NCBI GenBank assembly: GCA_914767715.1
Contig: OU612071.1
Location: forward strand, 2,356,001 to 2,420,000
From: Membranipora membranacea
Lineage: Eukaryota > Bryozoa > Gymnolaemata > Cheilostomatida > Membraniporidae
Length of the DNA stretch: 64,000 nucleotides
Direction: 5' to 3'
Shown here: piece after piece, positions 34,030 to 46,741 of the stretch
Layout: each line of letters starts with the position of its first letter
Numbering within the stretch: the stretch's first letter is position 1
Translations under genes and position numbers: made by a program
The notes under the pieces: generated by a model
Database searches by the model: none
Seen by the model: the letters and a program-made list of their open reading frames with translations, nothing else
What the model was told of the DNA's origin: nothing

Positions 34030-34835
34030 TAGCTGAAGTCCTGTGTGTTGTGCAGTGGTATATGTACTTTATTTCGTGTTACATAGAGGTACGTTTTTTA
34101 TTTAATCATCTTAATATGGGATTTAAGATTCAATTTTAATCTAAACTCGAATCACATGAGTATCTTAATTTCTCAGACTGTATGATAGATGGTAGTGCCG
34201 GGTATTACCTGTCATATCTAAGGGGCTATTCATTTGCAAATGAAACAAGTCATCATGTAAAAAAATATATTCATTGTAATCTACTTCTAATCATAGGTTT
34301 TTTCCTTGGATATAATTCCTTTAGTTTTACTCATCAGTATCGAGCATGAGTTTTTCTTTTTGCTTGTTTACAGACTCTTTCTTCTCCAATGTTAGCAATA
34401 TTCCAGAAAAGAAGCTTTATGTGATTCAGTGCAATGTTCAGTGTGACACATTATGATAATTTGAAAAAGTGGTGCCGCACACATACCCCAATCGCACAAT
34501 ATCTCAAAGATCAATATTAGAGGAGATTGACACCCTTTGTCTCAAATATCTTGATATCCACTCTAACAAGAAGGCAAGTGGTCGTGGTTGTATATATGTT
34601 AAGTATTTAAACATTATTTGGCCTCACATCAGCGGCCTTGTAACTGATAGGTTTAATAGGCCATTTATAGAGATAAAGGTTGTATCTCCTTAACAGTGAA
34701 ACACTGCTAGAGTGAGTTAAAATCTAAAATCCCATGTCTAGAAGAACAAATCTAAACTGTAACTATATACAGCGTACCGTTTCTTATGTGTATACACCAC
34801 TGCACAACACACAGGACATCAGCCAGAAGTACTGT
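34030..34835 (+). mobile_element. LINE fragment, family 1 (RT fingers), flanked by inverted blocks
   Basis: Reads SDCMIDGSAGYYLSYLRGY, then FFSNVSNI-like, then SILEEIDTLCLKYLDIHSNK, KASGRG and HISGLVTDRFNRPFIEIKVV. The last match the LINE pattern LD-x-N-K-A-x-G-P-D-G..AP-x-I-x-x-x-L-T-x-x-F-N-x-S-I. The fragment is bounded by inverted blocks: CAGTGGTATATGTAC near 34,055 and CACCACTGCACAACACAC near 34,787. The second copy of this fragment is at 43.8-44.45 kb. Confidence 0.65.
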
Positions 34836-34839
34836 ATAT

Positions 34840-35400
34840 AAATGATGTACTGTACTGTACTTTAATCACCCTGTGTATAGATTACCATATAGCCCTCAGT
34901 GAATTACATCATTTTCATCATCAGTATGCTCGGTTTTTTATTATTTCTGTGTCGTTGTTTATTGTAAAGTATAAAGTATGTTTGTCGCTAGTTTTGGTAA
35001 CTACAGAGGCATATAGCATGGCAGACATAAAAGGAAATCGCTACTGCTTATGGTAGACAATATAATATGACATCACAGGATGTGATGTCATATTAGCAGA
35101 CCAATTAGTGTAATCATAATAGGTATGGCATAAATAACAAAAAGGGATCCGCTAGAGATGACATTTAGAGTTAAAAAACTGCAGGAAATATTATTGATGT
35201 GGTTTAGTGAAACGTTCATTGTGATTTGTGATATTTGTAAATATGATGTACTACACGTTTTTTTTATATCTATGTAAAAAAATCCAAGCAATAAATTACA
35301 ACTCTATTCTGTATTTTAAAAGCATCGCTTCTATCTTTATTAAGTCTGTGAAACCATTAAAAAGTCTCTTCGGGAAATAAAAGGCTACTGAGTCAAATGT
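34840..35400. repeat. Segmental duplicate of 39.48-40.44 kb
   Basis: The same order of blocks occurs in both places: CCCTGTGTATAG/TTCATT, GAGGCATATAGC, ACATCACAGGATGTGATGTC, GATCCGCTAGAGATGACATT, CTGCAGGAAATAT and AGCAATAAATTACAA. The 39-40 kb copy has two extra insertions. The palindrome ACATCACAGGATGTGATGT lies at about 35,069. Confidence 0.65.
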
Positions 35401-36155
35401 CAGAAAAAAACATTACAGTCGTCCAGGGTTAGTAAAATTGCAATTTGGTGGTTAAAAAAATCCTCCCCCCACAAGTACAAATAGTAGCATAGTATGATGA
35501 AATGACATGGTTATATCTTACACAAAACTAATTTTGAATGGCTCCAATGATTTTTTTTACTCTACTTCAGTTTTGATTCTGATGATCACTTGTTCCATTT
35601 TGTGAAGCTAACCTTTTCACTACTCATCTCGAAGGGAAAGTGCTATGGTGCATTGGTGACTTGATAGAGATTACATAAAGCAAGAATCTCAACAGTAAAG
35701 AGTTTGCAAAACCCGAGAAATTGATGTTGGACCATCAATAGTTCAGGACAAAGAATGATCCATTTGAGATACAGCTCTTGTTCTGTAGGTATCATCGGAC
35801 AAATGTATTTATATTTTCATATGCTTTACAAAATAGATCGATGTAGCAATTATTAAGAAAACATATATGATATTAAATTGAAAAAGTATAGCATGTACAT
35901 AAATACAGTCTTGTTTATTTACACCATATTTGCATGTAGCTATGGCTACCATGGCCTTTGAGCAGTACCTTTTGAATTAAAGTAGGCAAGGCCACAACGT
36001 GTAGTTTTTCTTCTGTACTCAGTGAAGAAATTCTAAGAATAAATAAAAAGCAATGGCATTATTTTTACAGTAATTTGATACCACACTATTTACCAGGGCT
36101 TTATTGTTCATAAGATAGAACCACAAAGTGTGTTGCATTCAAAAGCTGTTTAGCT

Positions 36156-36673
36156 TCAACTGATTTTTTGAAACAAACAATCTTTAATATACGCATTTGA
36201 GCATGATTCCATAATTATTGTCCAAGTTTCCTGAAATAACTAAATTGAATTTTTATGACAATTTGCTTTTATGAAATTTGAAAAAAGTTGAGAATAGTTA
36301 ATACATGCTGCATTTGTCATTACTTGGCACTAATCTTTTCTATAATTTGTTGAACGCCAGGTCTAACCCATTCTGTGACCTGTCACAATGAGTTGATAAA
36401 ATTGTCTTACCTCTGAGAAAGGCTCACGCCGTTCAGCCAATCCTTTCAGGATAGAAACTATCACAGAAGTTGACTGCTTGTCCCCTGCAGCTTCTTCTAC
36501 AGAATCATTCAAAGTCTTCATGTCATCCTCTAAATAAGAAACAATATTGACAGTATGAATAGTGCAGGTGATATATGATCAGTTAAAATTGAATCGAGAA
36601 GTGAGTGATTGTAAGTATATTACACGCAAATCAAAAATCACATGTCAAACTTACCTCGTCCAATTTTTCCCAT
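36156..36673 (-). CDS. Unit C, copy C2: small three-exon gene (70 aa), best-preserved copy
   Basis: Exon 1 36,673-36,655 (MGKIGR, donor GTAAGT, phase 1), exon 2 36,529-36,411 (DDMKTLNDSVEEAAGDKQST then SVIVSILKGLAERREPFSE, phase 0 end) and exon 3 36,230-36,156 (ETWTIIMESCSNAYIKD.., stop TGA). All sites are GT/AG and phases fit. Exon 2 is charged and helix-prone; no family is recognised. Downstream on the same strand two more open blocks are kept between copies: LHVVALPTLIQKVLLKGHG at about 35,990-35,930, and ILALCNLYQVTNA..HFPFEM at about 35,700-35,600. The ancestral product may therefore have been longer. Copies occur at 33.7, 41.8, 43.6 and 45.7 kb. Confidence 0.45.
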
Positions 36674-37001
36674 GTTGTATTTCTCTGATTTTACTGCTCA
36701 GTGGTCAAATGAATTTTGAATGAGGTGTAAGACTTCTCTCTTCTCATTTTATAGTTTGATCCAGTATGTGTCATCACTTTTCTCAGTCATATGAATATAG
36801 ATATTTTTTGTCAATTTGCAAATCATTTTGTAAATTTTCTTCATGCAGATACAGAAAAAATAACTTTAAAAAGAAGGCAAGTGGAGAAAAAAAAATGCAA
36901 TAGTAATGAGAAAAAGTTAATACAATGAATGGTGATTCGATAGTAGTTGGCAAATGACCAGCAAAGAGAGGAATATGAATCATGAGTGGGAAGATAGTTA
37001 A

Positions 37002-37312
37002 AGTGACAGTCCTACTAGGCCATGTCCAGTACGTGTTTTTATAAGATCTCAGACAAAAAAGTTATGAGGTCATATGAAATTATTGCACCAAAACTGCTTC
37101 AACGTCAAACAATTGGGATCATAGTGGATCATAGTGATTTATTGCCTCCATCTGACCACTATGAACCACTAGGATCCTTGCCAAGATATGTGAAAAAAGT
37201 AACATGCGATTTTTCAGAATTTATATTATATTATGATTCTTATTTGCCCTGTGACCTCACAATATTCGATTTGATGGGGTAAGGTTATCACTATTCTAAT
37301 AGGACTGGCCCT
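37002..37312. mobile_element. 311-bp TTAA-flanked element with an 86-codon open frame
   Basis: TTAA at 36,998-37,001 and 37,313-37,316 flanks ends AGTGACAGTCCTA and, inverted, AGGGCCAGTCCTA. TTAA duplication points to a piggyBac- or Kolobok-type element. The plus-strand frame 37,022-37,282 (starts MSSTCFYKISDKKVMRSYEI) fills most of it, but no domain is recognised. It sits next to the 5' flank of unit C2. Confidence 0.65.
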
Positions 37313-37444
37313 TTAACATAATGTTTTTATACCGTGGAGCAAGTATATTCTTTAAAGAATATATTGTGGTGATAAGTGGTTGATTTAGTTGATATATATT
37401 AGATGTTCTTAACACAGACCACATCCCGAAACAGCGAAATATTT

Positions 37445-37830
37445 GTTGCCTTAAACAACTGCTGCCACAGCTGGGCTTTGCCCCGCAAAGCCACCAGTCA
37501 AACGTTTGAATAGAGAGTTGTTGCAACAAAAAATCAAGCCAGTGGTTTTGAATGGAGTTATACGAGCCCTCAAAATGTCGGGAGTAGCTTCTTCCACAGC
37601 CATCCATCAATGGGACCTGATTGGTCCACAACAACATTTGGCATCACTAATGGTGGATGGCTGATCAAGAAGATACTCCCTACATTTTGAGAGCTCATAT
37701 AACTCCATTCAAAGCTACTGGCTAGATGTTTTGATCCCACAACTCTCTATTTTAATTTTCTACTGGTGGCTATGCTGGACAAAGCCCAGCTGTGTCAGAA
37801 GTAGTTCAAGGGCTAGGCTCCAATGTCTGC
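37445..37830. mobile_element. Foldback element with ~170-bp arms
   Basis: The arms 37,445-37,610 and 37,648-37,830 are inverted copies at about 80 percent, sharing CACAGCTGGGCTTTG, TAGAGAGTTGT, TTGAATGGAGTTATA and CAAAATGT blocks. The loop is about 37 nt. It separates the body of unit C2 from its 5' flank, which continues at 38.05-38.3 kb, so it inserted after the unit was duplicated. Confidence 0.7.
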
Positions 37831-38309
37831 GTCTAAGTGTATTATATTCCAACATAAATTTTTTTGGCAAATTCTGTGGAATGCAATGCAAATTTTCTTC
37901 TCTAAATCCTCATTGTAATATGTGAAGACGCCCAAAAGTGCCCTAGTACCGTCTGGTTCGTAGCAACATGCTCTTTAGCTCCAACATATACACTCACACT
38001 AACATTGTTAATCATATGCCTGATCTCATCCACAAACAAAATGACTACAAACACCGCTTCTTTTCATGATGGTGTTAATATATTTTTTTTGTCGATTGAC
38101 AAATCACTTTGTGAATTTTTTCATATTGGTACAGGAAAAATAGAAATGCACTATTAATAATAAAAAATTAATAAAATAAACGGTGATTCGACAGTAGTTG
38201 TGAAATGACCAGCAACGAGAGGAATATGAGTCATAAATGAGTTGAATGATACAGAGTATGATCATCAGTTGCTATTGTACATTGAGGCTTCTTTTGGAGC
38301 AAGTATATT

Positions 38310-39350
38310 CTCTAAAGAATATATTGTGGTGTGTGTCGGGAATCAGAGCAGCAATATCTTTGCCTAAATCCACATCTTAATTTGTGACGAAGTTTTTTTG
38401 TGATTACATACCTTTGAATTTGAGAAATCACATGTTTCTTAGCAATCTTAGACCTCACAGGAAGTAGGTTTGCTAAAGGGCAATAATTGGATGGATATTT
38501 GATATATTCACCCTTATGAGTATTATCTAGTCTAACAGTGTGAAGAAGATTCAACCGTTATTATAAACGGTCTATCTGGTACAAGGCTGCTGATGTAAGG
38601 CCATGTAATCTTCAAACCCTTAACATATATACAACCGTGACCAACTGCCTTCTTGTTAGAAGTGTATATTTAGATATTTAAAACGCACATTTCAAAATTT
38701 CATTAGTTTGCTGACTGATAACAACTAGGATCAGTTTGAATAATCTCGATCCCATTCGTGTTTCTTTGTTATTGAAGTGAATAGCGCATTCCTTTCATTC
38801 AGCCAACAGATTGTTTACTCTCAATTATATATGCATTGTGTTGACCTGTGGTTCCATTCACTTTTACATACGCCCACTTGGCAGTCTTAAATTAAAAATT
38901 GTTGAAATCCAGCTAATGAAATTTATGTTATGGATATGAAGCGTATCAATCCCCTCTAATATTGATTTTTGAGACAAAGTGTGATTGGGGTTTGTCTGCG
39001 GCATCATTTTTTTATATCAAGTGACTTTGTAATGAATCACATTGAGCTTTCTTGCCTTGAATATGATTAACATTGGAGAAGAAAAAAAGCCGTAAAAAGG
39101 CTAAAAGAAATTTTTTTTATTGTTGCTGATAAACAAAACTGAGGGAAAGATATCCAAGGCAAAAAGTTCACCTATGATTGGCAGTAGATGAGAAAGAATA
39201 TAATTTATTTACATAATGGATCTTTGCATTTGCAAAGGAGAAGTCCCTTAGATAGTCAGATATTTTCCAGCACTACCATCTGTTATGCAGTTGAAGAATT
39301 TGAGAAACTTATGTAATGTGATTTTAGATGGAAAATTGAATCTAAAATCC
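38310..39350 (-). mobile_element. LINE fragment, family 1, reverse orientation
   Basis: On the minus strand the frame 38,554-38,312 reads SNYCPLANLLPVRSKIAKKH then QIQRYVITKKLRHKLRCGF. This matches the LINE reverse transcriptase block N-Y-R-P-I-S-L-L-P..L-S-K-I-x-E-K..Q-x-G-F. Earlier parts (39,350-38,800) carry the decayed ITDGSAGKYL and SQKSILEGIDTL segments. The 5' flank of unit C follows directly in the same direction (38.3-38.05 kb), as after the LINE at 45.2 kb. Confidence 0.65.
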
Positions 39351-39379
39351 CATGCCTAGAGGATTAAATCTAATATGTA

Positions 39380-40460
39380 ACCCTATACACCGTACGATTT
39401 CTGAAGTGTGTATACCACAGCACAACACACAGGACTCAGCTAGAAATATTGTATATAAATGCTGTACTGAGGCCTCCCTTACCATTTTAAAAACCCTGTG
39501 TGTTCATTAAGATATAGCCTGCGGTGAATTTCGTCATTTTCTGCGTTATCACACCATCAGTATGTTTGCTTTTATCATTTATTTTGTGTGGTTGTATATT
39601 GCAAAGTATCAATTATGTTTGTTGGTGATATTTGTCAATATTTTTGGGAGTAATTACAGAGGCATGTAGTGTGGTTAATGTAGTGTATTCAACCTACATG
39701 AGATATGCTGAAGTGTCCAGTATTGGTACGACTTCTTTGCCTTCTCTCATTCTCTTCCCCTCTCTAAGCCAGCGCGATTATTAATCCCCCTTCCTGAGCA
39801 TTCCCGGATGTAGCCCGAGTTCATATGCAGCACTCTTATCTGTCTTTCCCTATTTAAAACCTGCAGTCTACAATGCCTTGCACTACGGTTATCATTAAAA
39901 GGACTATGCAATTGTGGTAATCATAATAGACAATAGAATAAGACATCACATCCTGTGATGTCAGGCAGTTGACCAATTAGTGTCATCCTTATAGGCATGG
40001 TATAAATAACACAAATGGACCCGCTAGAGATGACATTTTCTTTTGGAACCAAGAATTAGCTGATCAGTAGATATCTCTCAACTGAATGACAATAGAACAA
40101 TGTTTTCTTCTCAAACTCATATGTAGCAGATGTTGCTTGCCCTCTCCAGACTAGGAAAATATGTTTGTTTATTTGCCTTTTTAAAGTTAAAAAATTGCAG
40201 GAAATATCATTGTTCTGATGTAGGGTAACGTTCAGTGTGATATATGATATTTGTAAATATGATGCAAGACAGGCTTTTCGATGTCTATGTAAAAAGAATC
40301 AAAGCATTAAATTACAATCTATTCTGTATTGTAAAAACAGCGCTATTATCCCTTTTAAGTATATTAAACCTCTAAAAATAGATTCAGGAAGTGAAAGGCT
40401 ACTAAGTGAAAGATCAGATAACTACATTATAGATTTAATCAATTTTAACTTAATATGACA
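39380..40460. repeat. Segmental duplicate of 34.74-35.40 kb
   Basis: See 34,840. This copy also has a C/T-rich insert (39,730-39,900) and another at 40,045-40,150. The end carries an open frame (40,237-40,458) without motif. Confidence 0.6.
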
Positions 40461-41839
40461 ATACATAATAAAATAATAAATTGATCTGTCATGTTCTTCT
40501 TGCTCAGTGAAATAAATGCATTTTTTTCCCATATTAGGGCTGAGCATTGCTTTAGATATTTTCCCTTTGGCATTACATTATGAAACAAAATCGAATTGAG
40601 CCTAATTCCCAATTGGTGGTTATTGATGTAAACGTTCAATTGTATATAAGCGTTGTTCAATGGATTTTAAGTGACTAGCACGGTGTGAGCAGAGTAATAT
40701 TTTGGTATTGGCAGAGCCCTAAAATCAGAAAAATCAAACTTTAGTCTTGAGAGATGTTTTCCATAGTTTGTCCATAATTCAAAAAAGTCTCCTTCAAGAG
40801 TAAAAAGCTGGGAAGGTCTGGTCTGGAAATATTGGAAAGAAAAAAATTATATATGTCAACCATTGGCAATTATAGCGTTTTAATTCAATAGCTTTGAATG
40901 TTCGAACACTGAGAGTTTGGTGCCTTTCTTAATTGTCTCAATGACTTTGAAGGGTTCCCCTCTAACCAAATAGGAAGGAGTAGGTAGTATGCAGTGTCAT
41001 CTTTACAAAGATAATCTTTGAACTTAGCACTAAGTCACATAAACTTTAATTCCTGCAACTTGACTAACTCTGGAGAAGAAAAAACTGTACAGCAAAACTG
41101 AAACAATGCTAATGTCAATGCTAATAAAATCATATAATTATTTGAAAAATTCCCTCAGATATGGTACGTTTTCAACCTGGTTGATCCATTGATCCATTTG
41201 AGATATATCTCTTGTTCTGTAGGTATCATCGGACAAATGTATTTATATTCTCATATGATTTACAAAATAGATCAATGTAGCAATTATTAACAACACATAT
41301 ATGATATTAAAGCCAAAAGAACAGCATATAAATAAATACAGTCTTGTTAATTTATCCCGTATTTGCATGTAGCTATGGCTACCATGGCCTTTGAGCAGTC
41401 CTGTTTGGATTAAGGTAGACAAGGCCACAACGTGTAGTTTTTATTCTGTACTCACTGACGAAATTCTAAGAATAAAAAAAAATCAATCACATTATTTTAG
41501 CAGTAATATAATACCACACTATTTACCATGGCATTATTGTTAATAAGATATAACCACAAAGTGCTTTGCATTCAAAAGCTGTTTAGCTTCAACTGATTGT
41601 TTGAAACAAACATACTTTAATATACGCATTTGAACTTGATTCAAAAATTATTGTCTAAGTTTCCTAAAATAACTAAATCTTAATTTCATGACAATTAGCC
41701 TTTATGAAATTAAAGAAAAGTTGAGAATAGTTGATACATGCTGCATTTTGTCATTATTTCGCACAAATATTTTCTATAATCTGTTGAACACCAGGTCTGA
41801 CACATTCTGTGACCTGTCACAATGAGTTGATTTTCTTAC

Positions 41840-42101
41840 CTCTAAAATAGGCTCACGCCGTTCAGCCATTTCTTTCAGGATAGAAACTATCACAGAAGTT
41901 GACTGCTTGTCCCCTGCTGTTTCCTCTACGGAATCATTCAAAGTCTTCATGTCATCCTCTAAATAAGAAACAGTATTGACAGTATGTATAGTGCAGGGAT
42001 AAATGATCAGTTAAAATTGAATCAAGAATTGAGTGATTTTAAGTATATTACACGCAAATCAAACATCACATGTCAAACTTACGTCGTCCAATCTTGCCCA
42101 T
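41840..42101 (-). pseudogene. Unit C, copy C3
   Basis: Exon 1 42,101-42,083 (MGKIGR) and exon 2 41,958-41,840 (DDMKTLNDSVEETAGDKQST..AERREPILE) are intact with the same borders as C2. Exon 3 reads ET and then TAG, so the tail is lost and the product would be about 48 aa. The next conserved block is open at 41,428-41,243 (ALSTLIQTGLLKGHGSHSYM). Flanks 41.2-42.5 kb match 35.8-37.0 kb. It could still be expressed as a shorter form. Confidence 0.4.
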
Positions 42102-42879
42102 GTTGTATTTCTCTGCTTGTACTGCTCAGTGGTCAGATGAACTAAAAATGAGGTGTCTTTAGTTTCTCTTCTCATTTTAAAGTTTGATCCAATATGTGTC
42201 ATCAGTACATACAACGGTTTTTTCTCCCAGCAGTCTAAATAATATATGTATTTTTTTGCGAATATACAATCATCTTGTGAATCATACCCATACAGCCGCA
42301 AGAAATACAACTTAAAAATAAGAAAGGCTAACTGCCAAAGAATAATAATGCACAAATATTATAAATTGATACAATTAATGATGCTTTGAAAAATGACCGG
42401 CAAGGAGAAGAAAGGGAATCATGAATGAGTTGAATGATATGGAATATATTTACTATTATTATACCATGAGCCTTCTTTGGAGGCAAGTATGTTCTTTCAT
42501 GAAATTATTGTGGTGATAGGTAGAACAAAATAAATGAATAATCAAAAACAGACCGATAAATGTGATAACGCAGGAAATGAGGGAATGCAGATGAGCTACA
42601 TGTGATATGTTCATCAATAAACAGAGCCTTACTTCAACGGCAGAGAATTATACAGATTATTTTTAGCTGAAGTCCTGTGTGCTGTGCAGTGGTATACGTG
42701 CTTCAGTTCATGTTACATAGAGGTACGATTTTCATTTAATCATCTTAAAGACTTTGTTTGAGGCTGCTCTTTTATATCACATCTTATTCTCCATAATTAT
42801 TTGATTCTATCATGTGAGCGATTTTCAGCTTTAGAATCCAGATATTGAGGAAGTTATGGCCTCCCAAACTTCCAGGGTG

Positions 42880-43065
42880 ATTGCCTTCAATCGGCATTGG
42901 GATTAAGCGGATGTTTCCCCTGGGGTACGTCACAACCATAGACATGTGTTTTATCTATGGCCATACTTATTATGAGTTATTAGTTAATACACTAATAATC
43001 ACACAGATAAGATGATGATCATAATTCAGACCTGGGTGGGAATCGAAACCGGGTCCCCATACCTA
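42880..43065 (-). repeat. Truncated tRNA-derived SINE
   Basis: On the minus strand GGTTTCGATTCCCACCCAGG resembles a B box with half of the T-arm. The A box is missing because a LINE-family block (starting TAGTACAAAGTTCAGGGTG) abuts it. Confidence 0.4.
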
Positions 43066-43280
43066 GTACAAAGTTCAGGGTGACACAGAGTCACCTAATT
43101 TTAAAAAATGACGCCACACACATTCCCCAATCACAAAATGTCTCAAAAGACTGCAACGTGGGCGCATTGAAAAGTGAACGGAACCACAGGTCAACACGAT
43201 GCAATTATAATTGAGAGTAAGCAATCTGTTGGCTGAATGAAAAGAATGCCATATTCACTTCCATAACAACGAAACATGAA
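43066..43280 (+). mobile_element. LINE fragment, family 1 (short)
   Basis: Matches 33,079-33,290 and 47,051-47,265, from GTACAAAGTTCAGGGTGACA to the GTTGGCTGAATG block. Too short to translate usefully. Confidence 0.55.
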
Positions 43281-43374
43281 ACTGATGAAATTTTGTAACA
43301 CGCATTTCTATATATTTGTATGCTTTACAAAATAGATCAGTGTAGAAATATAGCATATATAATATCAATTTAAA

Positions 43375-43770
43375 AAGAACAGTATATACATATAAAGTCT
43401 TCTTCTGTTATCCAGATGTTGCACGTCGCTATGACTACCAAGGTCTTTGAGCAGTCCATTTTTAATCTAGGTAGGCAAGCCCACAACATGTATTTTGTTT
43501 CTGGACTCAGTAACACAACTCTACGAATGAATTAAAAGCAATAACATTATCTTTACAGTAATTTTATATCACACTGTTTACAGTTTATTAAATAGAATTG
43601 CTAAGTGTTCTGCATTCAAAAGCTGTTGAGCTTCGATCAATTTTTTGAAAGAAACAATCTTTAATAATTTGCATTTGAACAAGAAGTTTGCACTGGGCAG
43701 TTCCATCACTATTTCTTAAGTTTTTCTCGAAAGTAAGCCCTCAAACAGAATTTTAGACATTATTTTTAGC
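43375..43770 (-). pseudogene. Unit C, copy C4 (3' exons only)
   Basis: Near-identical to C1 (33,655-34,023) but with TAA early in the frame that C1 keeps open. It still shows FKKLIEAQQLLNAEHLAILF. It is part of a one-kilobase duplication shared with 33.66-34.72 kb. Confidence 0.5.
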
Positions 43771-43829
43771 TGAAGTCCTGTGTGTTGTGCAGTGGTATAT
43801 GTACTTTAGTACGTGTTACATAGAGGTAC

Positions 43830-45240
43830 GTTTTTTATGTAATCATCTTAATATGGGATTTAAGATTCAATTTTAATCTAAAATCGAATCACATGAGTAT
43901 CTCAATTTCTCAGACTGTATGACAGATGGTAGTGCCGGGTATTACCTGTCATATCTAAGAGGCTTTTCCTTTGCAAATGAAACAAGTCATCATGTAAAAA
44001 AATATATGCATTGTAATCTACTTCTAATCACAGGTTTTTTCCTTGGATATAATTCCTTTATTTTTACTCATCAGGATCAAGCATGAGTTTTTCTTCTTGC
44101 TTGTTTACAGACTTTTTCTTCTCCAATGTTAGCAATATTCCAGAAAAGAAGCTTTATGTGATTCAGTGCAATGTTCAGTGTGACACATTATGATCATTTG
44201 AAAAAATGGTGCCGCACACATACCCCAATCGCACAATATCTCAAAGATCAATATTAGAGGAGATTGACACTCTTTGTTTCAAATATCTTGATATCCACTC
44301 TAACAAGAAGGCAAGTGGTCGTGGTTGTACATATGTTAAGTGTTTAAAGATTATTTGGCCTCACATCAGCGGCCTTGTAACTAATAGGTTTAATAGGCCA
44401 TTTATAGAGATAAAGGTTGTATCTCCTTAACAGTGAAACAATCCTAGAGTGAGTGGTTTTCATAAGGGCAGAGATATCAAAAATCCTGCAATTCATTGCC
44501 GTATACCAATTCTACATCCTATGCTATCTCAGATTGCTAAGAAAAAATTGAATTCCCAGATTCAAAAGTATCACACCACAAACAAGCTTCTTCACAAATT
44601 ACAATGTGGATTTAGAGGAGGATATCGCTGACTATATTTATAACTGTTTGACAGCAAGGTCATAAATCGTCATCATGTTGCTACGATGTTCTTTGGTTTG
44701 AGAAATTGTTTTGACTGTGTAGACCATGAAATGCTAATGAAAAAGTTATCATGTAAAATCTAACGAGAAAACTGCACTCTTTCATAAAATATTTCAGAAC
44801 AGATAGAACACATATTGACCCAAACAAAGATGCAGGAAACTCCATAATTTTTTATGATAGTCATTAGTGTCCCCTAAGGCTCAAGTCTGGCACCAAGTTT
44901 ATTCCTCATATTACTAAAGGATATTTTTTCAAGCACATTGCATTCCAACGACCTTGCCTACATTGATGATAAAGTTTTCTGTCGAAATATGATACACTTA
45001 ATTATTTATGAAATACTGATCTTCACTTGATGGAAAGTTCTCAATCTTACTTTGAATGCCTTCCTAACATGGGATGATCATGTAGACAAATCCAAGAACT
45101 GCATGCTAGTCAGGATATAATCCTGGGACTTTTATTTCCAGTATCTTTTGTCATATGATATATCACCACAATCGCTTATTCTTGAAAGAATATACTTGCT
45201 CTAAAAGAAGGCACATGGTTTAGTAGCAATAATGGCAACC
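43830..45240 (+). mobile_element. LINE fragment, family 1: most complete reverse transcriptase
   Basis: In order: DGSAGYYL block; SILEEIDTLCFKYLDIHSNK and HISGLVTNRFNRPF (44,206-44,430); FHKGRDIKNPAIHCRIPILH and KKKLNSQIQKYHTTNKLL then QCGFRGG (44,449-44,631); a FGLRNCFDCVDHEMLMKKL block matching the A-F-D-x-V-D-H motif (near 44,690); SVP-GSSLAPSLFLILL (near 44,870); AYIDDKVFC in place of the catalytic YADD (near 44,960); and a thumb-like WDDHVDKSKN (near 45,070). Stops and frameshifts are frequent, so it is inactive. Unit C5 follows directly. Confidence 0.7.
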
Positions 45241-45519
45241 CAATTCAGTATCATTCAACTCATTCATTTTTCTCTTTCTACTGGTTTTCTCTGGTTTTCT
45301 TTCCAATTCCACTTTTCTTATTTTTCAAGTTTGTTTTCCTGTACCTGCCTGAAAACAATTAATAAAATGATTCACACATAAAAGATATTATTGAGAGAGC
45401 TAAGAAAAAAATCGTTACAATATGTATTGATGACACATACTGGATCAAACTATAAAATAAGGGGAGAAAAGTCTTACACATCATTCCATATTCATCTGAC
45501 CACTGAGCAGTGAAATCAG

Positions 45520-46741
45520 AGAAATATAACATGGGCCATCTTGGAAAATGTAAGTTTGACATGTGATGTTTGATTTGCACGCAATATACTTACAATTACT
45601 AATTTCTTGATTGAGTTGTAACTGATTGTTTATCACCTGCACTACACTTACTGTCAATATTGTTTCTTATTTAGAGCGTGACATGAAGACTTTGAATGGT
45701 GATTCGGTAGAGGAAGCAGCAGGGGACAAGCAGACAACTTCTGTGATAGTTTCTATCCTGACAGAAATGGCTGAACGGCGTGAGCCTTTCTCAGAGGTAA
45801 GAACATTTATCAACTCATTGTGACAAGTCAATGAGTTAATGAGTGAGTTTATGACAGAATGCAGCATGTATTAGTTATTTACAACTTTTACTAAATTTCT
45901 TTAAGGCAAATTGTCATAGTATAGTTTCAATTAATTATCGTGGGAAACTTAAGAAATGGGAAAATAACCATGGAATCGCCCAATGCAAAGATCTCGTTCA
46001 AATGCATATATTTAACATTGTTTATTTGAAAGAAATTACTTCAAGCTTAACAGCTTTGAATGCAGAAAACTTTGCTGTTCTATTTGATCAACGATAATGC
46101 CCTGGTAAAAAAGGTGGTATTAGTTTACTATATAAATAATCTTGCTGTATTATATATTTTTGATAGAGTTTAGTAACTGACCCAAGAAGAAAAGCTACAT
46201 ATTGTGGCACTGCCTACATTGATTCAAAATGGACTACTTAAAGACCATGGTAACGATAGCATGCACCATCTGGATAAGAACCAACACTGTAAAGTATATG
46301 CTGTTCTTTTACATATAATATTATTTATATGCTTTCTAAATGATTTCTACACTGATCTATTTTACAAAGCGTATGAAAACATCAATAAATTTGTCTGATG
46401 ATACATGTCGATCGAGTATAGAGAAATACCTCAAACAAATCATTTTATGTCATGAACTGGTGATGGTCCAACATCATTTTCTCAGGGTTTGCAAAATCTC
46501 TACTGTTGAGGTTGTTGCTTTATGTAATCTTTATCAAGTCACCAACGCACTAAAGCACTTTCCCTTTGAGATGAGAAGTGACAAGGTTAGCATCACAAAA
46601 TGTAACAAGTGGTCATCAGAATCAATACTGAAATTGAGTAAAAAAAAACATTGGAGTCATACAAAAGTAGTCTTGTGCAAGCTATCACCATGTCATACTT
46701 GTGGGGGAGGGGTGTTTTTACCTCTAAATTGCAATCACTAA
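45520..46741 (+). pseudogene. Unit C, copy C5
   Basis: Exon 1 (MGHLGK, at about 45,530) and exon 2 (about 45,676-45,796: DMKTLNGDSVEEAAGDKQTT then SVIVSILTEMAERREPFSE) keep their splice sites, but the join makes TAG, so the copy is broken there. Exon 3 is the longest form seen, an open frame ending ALNAENFAVLFDQR and a stop at 46,097. The later blocks are open: EEKLHIVALPTLIQNGLLKD (about 46,190) and the 46,340-46,741 frame with VEVVALCNLYQVTNALKHF. It shows the full order of blocks in the ancestral unit. Confidence 0.45.

Noticed and set aside
42059-42355. 98-codon minus-strand frame ending in TTEQYKQRNTTWARLDD
   Set aside because: It looked coding in C3, but the matching position in C2 and C5 has stop codons, and only the overlapping MGKIGR frame splices in phase to the next exon.
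45359-45580. 73-codon minus-strand frame
   Set aside because: Antisense of the unit C5 5' flank; not conserved in the other copies.
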